Shown here: piece after piece, positions 1 to 9,161 of the stretch
Layout: each line of letters begins with the position of its first letter
How positions within the stretch are numbered: position 1 is the first letter of the stretch
Origin: Fluviibacter sp041311015
GTDB taxonomy: Bacteria > Pseudomonadota > Gammaproteobacteria > Burkholderiales > Rhodocyclaceae
Reading direction: 5' to 3'
DNA: 16,064 nt
Assembly: GCA_041311015.1 (NCBI GenBank)
Contig: JBFYKG010000028.1
Span: 1 to 16,064, forward strand
Made by a program: the position numbers and the translations under genes
Notes under the pieces: generated by a model
Database searches by the model: none
What the model was told of the DNA's origin: nothing
What the model saw: only the letters and a program-made list of their open reading frames with translations

Positions 1-10
1 CGCTTTCTGA

Positions 11-87
11 TCGTTAGGGGTGCCCGCCGTTCGGGCTGAGAGAGACCCTTGGCACCTGATCCGGCTCATACCGGCGTAGGGAAACGA
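11..87 (+). promoter_or_regulatory. TPP riboswitch (THI box) controlling thiD-thiC
   Basis: All THI-box hallmarks are present in order. P1 is tcgtt (11-15) with aacga (83-87). GGGG (17-20) faces ACCC (45-48) for P2. P3 is gcccg/cgggc (22-26/32-36), followed by CTGAGA at 36-41. ACCTGATC lies at 54-61, the P5 hairpin ccgg/ccgg at 61-64 and 71-74, and the conserved GTAGGGAA at 76-83. The family binds thiamine pyrophosphate and lowers expression of thiamine genes. Here P1 ends one base before the thiD ATG at 88, and the Shine-Dalgarno AGGGA (78-82) lies inside the aptamer. Control of translation initiation by direct occlusion is therefore likely. No U-rich terminator is visible. The promoter lies outside the window. 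Confidence 0.96.
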
Positions 88-1002
88 ATGATTCTTGATC
101 TGATGACCGCCATTGCCACACCCGACCCTCGCGATAGCGCAGGCACGGGCAAGGCGCGCCGTCTATTCACCGGTGCACCGCCCAAAGTGCTATCCATTGC
201 CGGCATTGACCCAAGCGGTGGTGCAGGCCTATTGGCGGATATCAAAACCTTTACCGCACTCGGCGCCTATGGCTGCGGCGTGGTGGCCGGGCTCACGGCG
301 CAAAGCACGCAGGGCGTCACCGCCGTCCAACTGCCATCGGCCGAATTTGTCGGTACGCAGATCGACACCTTGCTTGCCGATGTGGCAATTAGTGCTGTCA
401 AAACCGGTATGCTCGGCCAAGCCACGAATGTGCAGGTCGTCGCAGAAAAGCTTTCGAAGCACGGCCAAGACAATCTGGTACTCGACCCGGTGATGATTGC
501 CAAGAGCGGCGATACGCTTCTGACTAAAGAAGCCACCGGCCTGCTGCGCGATGCCCTCATTCCGCTGGCACGTGTACTCACACCCAACCTGCCCGAAGCC
601 GGTGCCTTACTCGACGAGCGCGGCCCGGAAACAATTAAAGAAATGACACGCACCTGCGAGCGTCTGCATAAACTCTTGCGTCAGGAAAACAATCGTTGGA
701 TTCTGCTCAAGGGTGGCCATCTGCCCGGCGGCGAACTCATCGATCTACTCTACGACGGCGACCGGATGATTGAACTGCGCGCCGAACGTTTTGATACCCG
801 TCACACGCACGGCACCGGTTGCGCGCTGTCGGCGGCGATTACCGCCTTAATACCGCAACACAAAGACATCCCCAGCGCAGTGACGCATGCCCACACCTGG
901 CTGCAACAGGCAATTTACCGCGCCGACGAATTACAGATTAGCCGAACGCCGCAAACCGGCCACGGCCCCGTTCACCATACGCATGCGCTCTGCATCGCTT
1001 AA
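88..1002 (+). CDS. thiD: Hydroxymethylpyrimidine (phosphate) kinase ThiD
   Basis: ThiD phosphorylates 4-amino-5-hydroxymethyl-2-methylpyrimidine (HMP) and HMP-P to HMP-PP for thiamine synthesis in the cytoplasm. The protein is 305 aa from the ATG at 88, with a ribokinase-type fold. Visible motifs are AGIDPSGGAG (38-47), DPVMIAKSG (133-141), TPNLPEA (165-171), LKGGH (207-211) and the anion-hole motif GTGCALSAA (242-250, Cys245 being the usual catalytic cysteine). I chose ATG 88 because AGGGA lies five bases upstream and the riboswitch ends at 87. An in-frame TTG at 49 falls inside the aptamer; ATG 103 would give 300 aa. About 35 residues rich in A, P, G and R precede the first fold motif, longer than in the 266-aa E. 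coli enzyme. The ThiE domain found in some ThiD fusions is absent. thiC follows after 33 bases, presumably in the same transcript. Confidence 0.96.
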   Translation: MILDLMTAIATPDPRDSAGTGKARRLFTGAPPKVLSIAGIDPSGGAGLLADIKTFTALGAYGCGVVAGLTAQSTQGVTAVQLPSAEFVGTQIDTLLADVAISAVKTGMLGQATNVQVVAEKLSKHGQDNLVLDPVMIAKSGDTLLTKEATGLLRDALIPLARVLTPNLPEAGALLDERGPETIKEMTRTCERLHKLLRQENNRWILLKGGHLPGGELIDLLYDGDRMIELRAERFDTRHTHGTGCALSAAITALIPQHKDIPSAVTHAHTWLQQAIYRADELQISRTPQTGHGPVHHTHALCIA

Positions 1003-1035
1003 CAAACAACTCTCAGAGAGCCCCAAGGAAACACC

Positions 1036-2952
<1,917 letters not shown>

Positions 2953-2958
2953 GGGTTC

Positions 2959-2994
2959 CGGGATTCGGCCGGCCCTAAGCCCCCCTTAATCCCG
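2959..2994. repeat. Inverted repeat between thiC and the PBP1A promoter
   Basis: CGGGATT (2959-2965) and AATCCCG (2988-2994) form a 7-bp inverted repeat around the palindrome GGCCGGCC (2967-2974). It starts seven bases after the thiC stop and ends five bases before the TATAAT at 3000. It could end thiC transcription, although no T tract follows, or it could be an operator across the PBP1A promoter. The sequence does not decide between these. Confidence 0.4.
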
Positions 2995-2999
2995 TCCCG

Positions 3000-3005
3000 T
3001 ATAAT
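3000..3005 (+). promoter_or_regulatory. TATAAT -10 element for PBP1A
   Basis: A perfect TATAAT lies 27 bases before the TTG start at 3033, predicting a start of transcription near 3012 and a leader of about 20 bases. No good -35 hexamer sits 16-18 bases upstream (AAGCCC is the spaced match). The promoter may be weak or activator-dependent. Confidence 0.55.
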
Positions 3006-3032
3006 CACGGAAACTCTTTACGGATCATTACT

Positions 3033-5312
3033 TTGCGCTGGTTCAACAAACTTCTGGTGACGCTGGGTCTGCTTGCCGTTCTTGGCTTTAGCCTGGGTGG
3101 GGTGTTGGTGGCATTTGCCTACCCGCAACTGCCCTCGCTGGATGTGCTGACGGATTACCGGCCCAAAGTACCGCTGCGCGTTTATACCGCTGACGGCGCC
3201 CTGATTGGCGAGTTTGGCGAAGAGCGCCGCCAGGTGGTGAAGATCGACCAGGTGCCGCCGGTGCTGAAGCAGGCCATTCTGGCCGCCGAAGATGACCGCT
3301 TCTACGAACACTCGGGCGTGGATCTGTTTGGCTTCGCGCGTGCAGCAGCCGCTAACCTGGTATCCGGTGGCAAGAAGCAGGGCGCATCCACCATCACCAT
3401 GCAGGTGGCACGCAACTTCTTCCTGTCGTCAGAAAAGACCGTCACCCGCAAGCTCTATGAAGTGCTGCTGGCACTCAAGATCGAAAAGAATCTGAGCAAG
3501 GATCAGATCCTCGAGCTCTATATCAACCAGATCTATCTGGGGCAACGTGCCTATGGCTTTGCTTCCGCCGCCCAGATCTACTACGGCAAATCGCTTGATC
3601 AGCTGACGCCTGCCGAAGCCGCCATGCTGGCCGGCCTGCCCAAAGCGCCTTCCGCCTACAACCCGGTGGTCAACCCGAAGCGGGCCAAAATCCGTCAGCA
3701 ATATGTGTTGCGCCGCATGCACGACCTGAAGTATCTGAATGATGCGCAGTATGAAGCGGCGCTGAATGAGCAGCTGGTCGTCAAGCGCCATGCCAACGAA
3801 TTTGCCGTTCATGCCGACTACGTGGCCGAAATGGCGCGGCAGATGACCAACGATCTGTTTCCGCAGGACATCTATACCCGTGGCCTGACCGTGACGACCA
3901 CCCTGAAGAAAGCTGATCAGGAAGCGGCCTACAAGGCCATGCGCAGCGCGGTACTGGCCTACGACAAGCGTCATGGCTATCGCGGCGCCGAAGGTTTTGT
4001 GGATCTTTCCAAGCTCAAGAACGAGGATGACGACGTTGATGATCTGCTCTCGAACTACGCCGATTCGGACCTCCTGAAGCCGGCCGTTATTCTGGCTATC
4101 GACCCACAGAAGATTCGCCTGGCGGTACGCGGTGGGGACCCGATGATTCTTTCCGGCGATCAGATCAAACTGGCCCAGCCGATGATCAGCGACAAGGCTC
4201 CCACCAACAAACGCCTGCGCCCGGGCGCGGTCGTGCGCGTCATCAAGGATGACAAAGGCGTCTGGCAATTGAGCCAGCTGCCGGAGGTTCAGGCTGGTTA
4301 CGTCGCCATGTCACCCAAGGATGGCGCGGTGTACGCACTGGTCGGCGGCTTTGATTACACCCTGAACAAGTACAACCACATCACCCAGGCCTGGCGCCAG
4401 CCGGGCTCGTCGTTCAAACCATTTATCTATTCGGCCGCGCTCGACAAGGGTTACTCACCAGCCAGCATCGTCGAAGACAGCCCGATCAGCATCGGTGCCT
4501 CGGAGACCGGCTCGACCGCCTGGTCACCCAAGAACTATGATGGCAAGTACGAAGGCCCAATGCGTCTACGGACGGCACTGGCCAAATCCAAGAACATGGT
4601 CTCAATCCGGATCCTGCAGGCCTCCGGCGTGAAGTATGTGCAGGAATACGTGACGCGCTTTGGCTTCGAGGCTGAAAAGCATCCGCCCTATCTGACGATG
4701 GCACTCGGTGCCGGCTCCGTGACCCCGTGGCAGATGGCCCGGGCCTACACGGTGTTTGCTAACGGCGGCTACCTGGTCAACCCGTACATCGTGCAGGAAA
4801 TCCGTGATGAAAAAGGCACCGTGCTCGCCCAGGCACAGCCCGTGATCGCCGGTGACACCGCGCCACGCGTGATCGATGCACGCAACGCCTTTGTGATGGA
4901 CAGCATGCTGCGCGATGTCACGATCTACGGCACGGCAGCGCGTGCCTCGGCAACGCTCAAGCGGACCGACCTGGCGGGCAAAACCGGCACCACCAACGAA
5001 CACGTCGATGCCTGGTTCTGTGGTTACCAGATGACCACGGCTGGCTGTGCCTGGATGGGCTTCGATCAGCCACGCAATCTGGGCAATGGCGAAACCGGTG
5101 GTCAGGCCGCCCTGCCGATCTGGATCGGCGCTATGGAAACGGCGCTTCAGGGCGTGCCCCAGGGCACCCTGCCGCCGCCAGAAGATGTGGTGGCCGTGGA
5201 TGTGACCAGCAACCGCAAAGGGGGCGTTGCAAAAGAATATTTCTTCCGCGGGCAGGTCCCTGCCACAGTAGAACCGGAGCCGCCTGACTCAGGCGGCAAG
5301 GCGGTCGACTAA
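3033..5312 (+). CDS. mrcA: Penicillin-binding protein 1A, bifunctional glycosyltransferase/transpeptidase
   Basis: This class A penicillin-binding protein polymerises lipid II into glycan strands and cross-links the stem peptides at the periplasmic face of the inner membrane. It has 759 aa. A short cytoplasmic MRWFNK precedes one transmembrane anchor (about 7-30). The GT51 domain carries EDDRFYEH (catalytic Glu86), GASTITMQ, RKLYEVLLALKIEKNLSKD and YLGQRAYG. The transpeptidase has SSFK (Ser459-Lys462), SKN (519-521) and KTG (650-652), so all active-site motifs are intact. The start is TTG at 3033, because the hydrophobic anchor begins at once and the promoter lies just upstream; the ribosome binding site is poor. 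The name ponA is also used. The gene stands alone, converging on cyaY. Confidence 0.96.
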   Translation: MRWFNKLLVTLGLLAVLGFSLGGVLVAFAYPQLPSLDVLTDYRPKVPLRVYTADGALIGEFGEERRQVVKIDQVPPVLKQAILAAEDDRFYEHSGVDLFGFARAAAANLVSGGKKQGASTITMQVARNFFLSSEKTVTRKLYEVLLALKIEKNLSKDQILELYINQIYLGQRAYGFASAAQIYYGKSLDQLTPAEAAMLAGLPKAPSAYNPVVNPKRAKIRQQYVLRRMHDLKYLNDAQYEAALNEQLVVKRHANEFAVHADYVAEMARQMTNDLFPQDIYTRGLTVTTTLKKADQEAAYKAMRSAVLAYDKRHGYRGAEGFVDLSKLKNEDDDVDDLLSNYADSDLLKPAVILAIDPQKIRLAVRGGDPMILSGDQIKLAQPMISDKAPTNKRLRPGAVVRVIKDDKGVWQLSQLPEVQAGYVAMSPKDGAVYALVGGFDYTLNKYNHITQAWRQPGSSFKPFIYSAALDKGYSPASIVEDSPISIGASETGSTAWSPKNYDGKYEGPMRLRTALAKSKNMVSIRILQASGVKYVQEYVTRFGFEAEKHPPYLTMALGAGSVTPWQMARAYTVFANGGYLVNPYIVQEIRDEKGTVLAQAQPVIAGDTAPRVIDARNAFVMDSMLRDVTIYGTAARASATLKRTDLAGKTGTTNEHVDAWFCGYQMTTAGCAWMGFDQPRNLGNGETGGQAALPIWIGAMETALQGVPQGTLPPPEDVVAVDVTSNRKGGVAKEYFFRGQVPATVEPEPPDSGGKAVD

Positions 5313-5344
5313 CACCGACCAAATATCCAACGGCATTCTCGCCA

Positions 5345-5387
5345 GGCCAGGTTAGCGCAGATTCAAAGCGACCTGGCCTTGTTGTTT
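5345..5387 (+). terminator. Candidate intrinsic terminator of PBP1A gene
   Basis: GGCCAGGT (5345-5352) pairs with ACCTGGCC (5371-5378) over an 18-base loop and is followed by TTGTTGTTT (5379-5387). The hairpin begins 32 bases after the PBP1A stop and lies mostly inside the 3' end of the convergent cyaY gene. The tail is broken by G residues and the loop is long, so the call is moderate. Confidence 0.45.
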
Positions 5388-5678
5388 AAGGATCTCGACC
5401 AGCCGGGGACGAAGCGGATCGCCCGAACGCGTATCGGTCCAGCGCTCGGTCGCTGCATCAAAGCGGAAATGAAAACCGCCCGATTTAGCCGCAACCCAGA
5501 TTTCCTTGGCGATCGCATGCGGGCTCACGATCACCTTGCTGCCATCGGCACATTCGATTTCCAGAATACCGCCCTGCATTTCAAAATCGATGTCCGATGT
5601 ATCGGCAGCCGCTTCAACAGCCGCTTCGATGAGGGCCAGCTCCTGCTGACAACGCGCGGCGAATTCTTTGTCATCCAT
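5352..5678 (-). CDS. cyaY: Frataxin-like iron-sulfur cluster assembly protein CyaY
   Basis: CyaY is the bacterial frataxin. It binds iron on an acidic helix and modulates the IscS/IscU cluster assembly machine in the cytoplasm. The protein is 108 aa from the ATG at 5676-5678 (E. coli about 106). It starts MDDKEFAARCQQELALIEAAVE, an acidic first helix. The beta sheet follows (DIDFEMQGGILEIECADGSKVIV, then EIWVAAKSGGFHFRF with the conserved Trp), ending in the C-terminal helix RLVEILKQQ. An upstream in-frame start would add 25 residues unlike frataxin, so the shorter form is chosen. It diverges from lptM across 73 bases, an arrangement shared with E. coli, and converges on PBP1A. Confidence 0.93.
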   Translation of the reverse strand: MDDKEFAARCQQELALIEAAVEAAADTSDIDFEMQGGILEIECADGSKVIVSPHAIAKEIWVAAKSGGFHFRFDAATERWTDTRSGDPLRPRLVEILKQQGQVALNLR

Positions 5679-5751
5679 GACGGGGCTCTGTAATGTGTGT
5701 GATGGCCGAATTCTAGCCTGTGCGCAGGCTCTCGCGTGATAACATCCACGC

Positions 5752-6006
5752 ATGACTCACGCCGTTTTAAACCGCCGCTTGCTCGCCCTGGGCGCCTGCC
5801 TCCTACTGAGCGCCTGTGGTATCAAGGGTGGGTTATACCTCGCCCCCAATCAGCTGCCCGGCGCCAAGCCGCCGGCCGGCTCAGAAGATGCCAAGGCACA
5901 GGCAGCCGCCAAAGAACGGGAGGCCGCAACAATTCCCGCGGCCGCACTACGTAACCCGGCCACCGACTCGCCGGCCGACATGATTCTTGATGGCTCGGCC
6001 TACTGA
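5752..6006 (+). CDS. lptM: LptM/YifL-type small lipoprotein
   Basis: This is an 84-aa outer-membrane lipoprotein precursor. The signal peptide is VLNRRLLALGACLLLSAC with lipobox LLSAC, so the lipidated residue should be Cys22. CGIKGGLYLAP follows directly and matches the family signature (CG-K-PLY-P). The rest is Ala/Pro-rich and probably disordered. LptM is known in E. coli to assist oxidative maturation of the LptD/LptE lipopolysaccharide translocon. The position between divergent cyaY and lysA is the common one for this family in Proteobacteria, which supports the call more than the short sequence alone. No clear Shine-Dalgarno precedes the ATG. lysA begins 38 bases downstream and is probably co-transcribed. 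Confidence 0.85.
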   Translation: MTHAVLNRRLLALGACLLLSACGIKGGLYLAPNQLPGAKPPAGSEDAKAQAAAKEREAATIPAAALRNPATDSPADMILDGSAY

Positions 6007-6044
6007 CCGCACCCGTTTCCGAAAAAAACCCCGCCCGTACGCCC

Positions 6045-7331
6045 ATGTCACCACGCCAATTTCCGCACAGCCGCCACCTGAACGACCAAAACGGACGTCT
6101 TCATTTTGAAGGCGTTGATCTGGCCTCTGTGGCCGCAGCACACGGCACGCCGACCTACGTGTATTCACGGGCGGCACTGACTGATGCCTACCAGGCCTTT
6201 GCCGATACCCTTGCCAGCCACCCGGCCGGCAAGGATGGTCTGGTGTGCTTTGCCGTCAAAGCCAACAGCAACTTGGGCGTGCTCAGCCTTTTTGCACAAC
6301 TGGGTTCTGGCTTCGACATCGTGTCAGGCGGCGAACTCGCCCGCGTGCTGGCTGCCGGCGGCAACCCGAAGAAGATCGTATTCTCCGGCGTTGGCAAAAC
6401 CGAATCTGAAATGGAAGCCGCGCTCAATGCCGGCATTCTCTGCTTTAACGTTGAATCGGCCAGCGAACTGGACCGGCTGGCGGCCGTTGCCGCCCGCTTA
6501 GGCAAGCGCGCGCCGATCAGCCTGCGCGTGAATCCGGATGTGGATGCCAAGACGCACCCGTACATTTCGACCGGTCTCAAGGAAAATAAATTCGGTGTAC
6601 CGATTACCGATGCCTTGGCGCTGTATCGCCACGCCGCCTCGCTCCCATCGATTGAAGTCAGCGGTATCGATTGCCACATCGGGTCTCAACTGCTCGATCC
6701 GTCGCCTTTCGTCGAGGCACTGGAGCGCATCCTGCCGCTGGTCGATACACTCAAAGCCGAAGGCATTCATCTGCACCACATCGATCTGGGTGGCGGTCTG
6801 GGTATTTACTATCACGAGGGCCAGACCGAGCCCGTGGTAGCCGATTATCTGCGCCCACTGCTCGATCGGCTGACTGGACGCGGTCTGCGTGTTCTACTGG
6901 AGCCGGGTCGCCGCCTCGTCGGCAACGCCGGCGTTCTGCTAACCCAGGTCGAGTTTCTCAAGCATGGTGAAGACAAACACTTTGCCATCGTCGATGCAGC
7001 CATGAATGATCTGGCGCGCCCGGCGCTCTACGAAGCCTGGCACGACATTGTGCCCGTAGCACCGCACGCCGGTGAAACACGCACCTATGACATCGTTGGC
7101 CCCGTCTGCGAAACCGGGGATTTCCTCGGCCAGGCGCGCCCGCTGGCGCTGCAACAGGGCGACCTGCTGGCTGTGCTTTCTGCAGGCGCCTACGGCATGG
7201 TGATGAGTTCGAACTACAACACCCGCCCGCGGGCCGCCGAGATTCTGGTAGATGGCACGAAGACCCACGTGGTGCGTCCGCGCGAAACGGTCGAGAGCCT
7301 CTTCACCGGCGAATCAACCCTGAAAATCTGA
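6045..7331 (+). CDS. lysA: Diaminopimelate decarboxylase LysA
   Basis: LysA is a PLP enzyme that decarboxylates meso-diaminopimelate to L-lysine, the last step of the pathway. It has 428 aa, slightly over the usual 410-420. The fold-type III barrel carries the PLP lysine in CFAVKANSN (Lys72), followed by GFDIVSGGEL, HIGSQ, the glycine-rich phosphate loop GGGLGI and EPGRRLVGNAG. The C-terminal domain has CETGDFL (Cys355 supplied across the dimer interface) and YGMVMSSNYNTRPR. The ATG at 6045 has no strong ribosome binding site, but the reading frame is continuous and the N-terminus aligns with family style. The gene follows lptM and converges on the AEC transporter gene with only 18 bases between stops. 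Confidence 0.97.
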   Translation: MSPRQFPHSRHLNDQNGRLHFEGVDLASVAAAHGTPTYVYSRAALTDAYQAFADTLASHPAGKDGLVCFAVKANSNLGVLSLFAQLGSGFDIVSGGELARVLAAGGNPKKIVFSGVGKTESEMEAALNAGILCFNVESASELDRLAAVAARLGKRAPISLRVNPDVDAKTHPYISTGLKENKFGVPITDALALYRHAASLPSIEVSGIDCHIGSQLLDPSPFVEALERILPLVDTLKAEGIHLHHIDLGGGLGIYYHEGQTEPVVADYLRPLLDRLTGRGLRVLLEPGRRLVGNAGVLLTQVEFLKHGEDKHFAIVDAAMNDLARPALYEAWHDIVPVAPHAGETRTYDIVGPVCETGDFLGQARPLALQQGDLLAVLSAGAYGMVMSSNYNTRPRAAEILVDGTKTHVVRPRETVESLFTGESTLKI

Positions 7332-7349
7332 GCTGTTACCGCAGCAGGT

Positions 7350-8234
7350 TTAGCGCGGCAGAACAATCAGGAGGGCGAGCGGGATGAAAACCAGTCCCGC
7401 AATATTGCCGATCATCACGATCGATGCCACTTTGTGCGGCTCCTGGTTATAACGCTCGGCAAACATGTAGTTCAGCACGGCCGGCGGTAGTGACCCAAAA
7501 AGAATCAGCTGGGCAATAAAGGCCTGCGGCAGATCAAGCAACCAGCCAATCGCGGCGGCCGTCCCCATACCGGCCAGCGGACGAACCACCGCAGCCACTA
7601 GGCTGGCTTTGCTCTCCGAGAAGGTGACATCGCACAAGCGCACACCCAGTGCAAACAGCATCAGGGGCACCGAGATATCACCCAGCATGCGGATGGCAAA
7701 CATCAGCGGATGCCAGAGCTGCAGCTCCATCACGTTGAACACCAGCCCCAGAATAGCGGCCTGAATCATCGGGATTTTCCAGATATCGCCGATCCGGCCC
7801 TGGGGATCGAGGATCCAGGGGCCGATGGTGAAGTGAATGGTATTGGAAACTAGGAATAACACGACGGCAGCGGCCATGCCTTCCTTGCCGAACGCCAGCA
7901 ACGCGAGCGGAATGCCGAGATTGCCACTGTTGTTGATCATGATCGGCAGGCCGACCGTTTTGGGGGCCTCACCCAGCATTCTGGCGGTCAGATAGCCAAT
8001 CAGCCCACAGGCGAGGATTGATATTGCGGCGCCCAAAGCCAGCCAGCTGTATTCGCGGATATGAAAATCGCCACCGGCCATGACCGTAAATACCATCGCC
8101 GGCGTGAAGTAATCCATGTTCAGCCGGTTGGCGACGAGCATCTCGGGCTTATGCTTACGCCCCGCCCAGAAGCCGACCAGCACCACGGCGATGACCGGAA
8201 AGATCACCTCGAGAATACGGACAAAGAGTTCCAT
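7350..8234 (-). CDS. AEC-family (auxin efflux carrier-like) permease
   Basis: This is a 294-aa polytopic inner-membrane protein of the AEC family (bile/arsenite/riboflavin transporter superfamily). Hydrophobic segments run throughout, from VIFPVIAVVLVGFWAG at the N-terminus to IVMIGNIAGLVFIPLALLIVLP at the C-terminus. The family motif is in MINNSGNLGIPLALLAFGKEG (about 99-119), with FTPAMVF before it and PPAVLNYMFAERY after. Bacterial relatives carry malate, malonate or other organic or amino acids; the substrate cannot be read from the sequence. It is the last gene of the minus-strand unit: its ATG lies three bases after the EamA stop codon. Confidence 0.88.
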   Translation of the reverse strand: MELFVRILEVIFPVIAVVLVGFWAGRKHKPEMLVANRLNMDYFTPAMVFTVMAGGDFHIREYSWLALGAAISILACGLIGYLTARMLGEAPKTVGLPIMINNSGNLGIPLALLAFGKEGMAAAVVLFLVSNTIHFTIGPWILDPQGRIGDIWKIPMIQAAILGLVFNVMELQLWHPLMFAIRMLGDISVPLMLFALGVRLCDVTFSESKASLVAAVVRPLAGMGTAAAIGWLLDLPQAFIAQLILFGSLPPAVLNYMFAERYNQEPHKVASIVMIGNIAGLVFIPLALLIVLPR

Positions 8235-8237
8235 GAC

Positions 8238-9161
8238 TTAAGATATTCGAGAAGAAGACAACCGGCGTTCCAACAGCCAGCTGACGAATGACAGCACCAG
8301 CAGGCCCATGCCGATCAGGAGAATACCTGCAATTTCGTAGCGGCTGAATGCTTCGTCAAGCACCCAGCGCGAACTGGCGATGGCGATCACCGGGGTGCCC
8401 AACACCAGCAGGCTGGCCTCCCAGGCCGGAATACGGGCCAGGATCGAGGTCCAGAGCCACCAGCAGAAGGCCGTGCTGATACAGACCAGCACCAGACTCA
8501 TCACAATAAATTCGGGCGCCCAATTGACCGGGGGCTCATCGACGGAAACCGTTAACAGGGCGATCGGGATACTGCCGACCAGATTGCTCCAGGCGGTGAG
8601 GGACAACAGGTTGACCCGGGACTCCCGGCGTAGCTTTTTAAGCAAAACGGTACCCATGGCCCAGCAAACAGCCGCGCCGATACCGCAGACATTACTAAGC
8701 CAATCAGATTCGAGATGCCACGGTTCGATGATCAAAAAGAGCCCCGCCAGGATGCCGCCTACCGCCAGCCACTGTGCACCGCGCACCCGCTCCCCCAGAA
8801 TCGGCCAGGCCAGTAACAGTGTCCAGATGGGCATGGTGTAAACCAGTACGGCGGTTTTACCCGCTGCGCCAAAATTGAGGCTCAGGGTCTGCAGCAGCAT
8901 GAAGCCTGACACCTGACACAGGCTGATCATCGTCACCGCCCGCGGCGCGGGCATTGCCAGTGGCATACGCAACAGTTTGAGTGCGATAAAGAGCGCAATT
9001 GCGCCACCGAAGACACGGATTAACGTCATGGTGAACGGCGGCGCATAATCCAGTGCCTGCTTCGCAATAATCCAGGTGTAACCCCAGAGCAACGACAACA
9101 CGACAATGCCCAGCCCGGCCCAGAGCCTGGCCCGCGATGCGGCCTCAGATCCCCTATCCAT
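8238..9161 (-). CDS. EamA/DMT-superfamily exporter
   Basis: This is a 307-aa drug/metabolite transporter with two EamA repeats and about ten membrane segments. The first is LGIVVLSLLWGYTWIIAKQAL, with the typical GYTW motif near the N-terminus, then a long hydrophobic run ending in the basic tail LLERRLSSSRIS. Each repeat ends with a motif typical of the family: MPIWTLLLAWPILGERVRG, then TPVIAIASSRWVLDEAFSRYE. Family members export amino acids, nucleosides or drugs; the substrate is unknown. The start at 9161 forms TGATG with the stop of the methyltransferase gene, giving one-base overlap and probable translational coupling. An upstream in-frame start would add 58 Arg/Gly/Pro-rich residues encoded antisense-in-frame to the preceding gene and is rejected. 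Confidence 0.88.
   Translation of the reverse strand: MDRGSEAASRARLWAGLGIVVLSLLWGYTWIIAKQALDYAPPFTMTLIRVFGGAIALFIALKLLRMPLAMPAPRAVTMISLCQVSGFMLLQTLSLNFGAAGKTAVLVYTMPIWTLLLAWPILGERVRGAQWLAVGGILAGLFLIIEPWHLESDWLSNVCGIGAAVCWAMGTVLLKKLRRESRVNLLSLTAWSNLVGSIPIALLTVSVDEPPVNWAPEFIVMSLVLVCISTAFCWWLWTSILARIPAWEASLLVLGTPVIAIASSRWVLDEAFSRYEIAGILLIGMGLLVLSFVSWLLERRLSSSRIS

Noticed and set aside
49..87. TTG at 49 as the thiD start
   Set aside because: It lies inside the TPP aptamer and would translate the riboswitch. ATG 88 has AGGGA at the right distance.
1003..1035. Second riboswitch or promoter between thiD and thiC
   Set aside because: The gap is only 33 bases and holds just a ribosome binding site; no THI-box elements are present.
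3429..4268. 279-codon minus-strand frame inside the PBP1A gene
   Set aside because: It is a codon-bias shadow of the PBP1A frame, with no recognisable domain and no promoter or ribosome site.
7332..7349. Possible bidirectional terminator between lysA and the AEC gene (gctg/cagc)
   Set aside because: The stem has only four base pairs and no T tract on either strand, so it is not supportable as a terminator.
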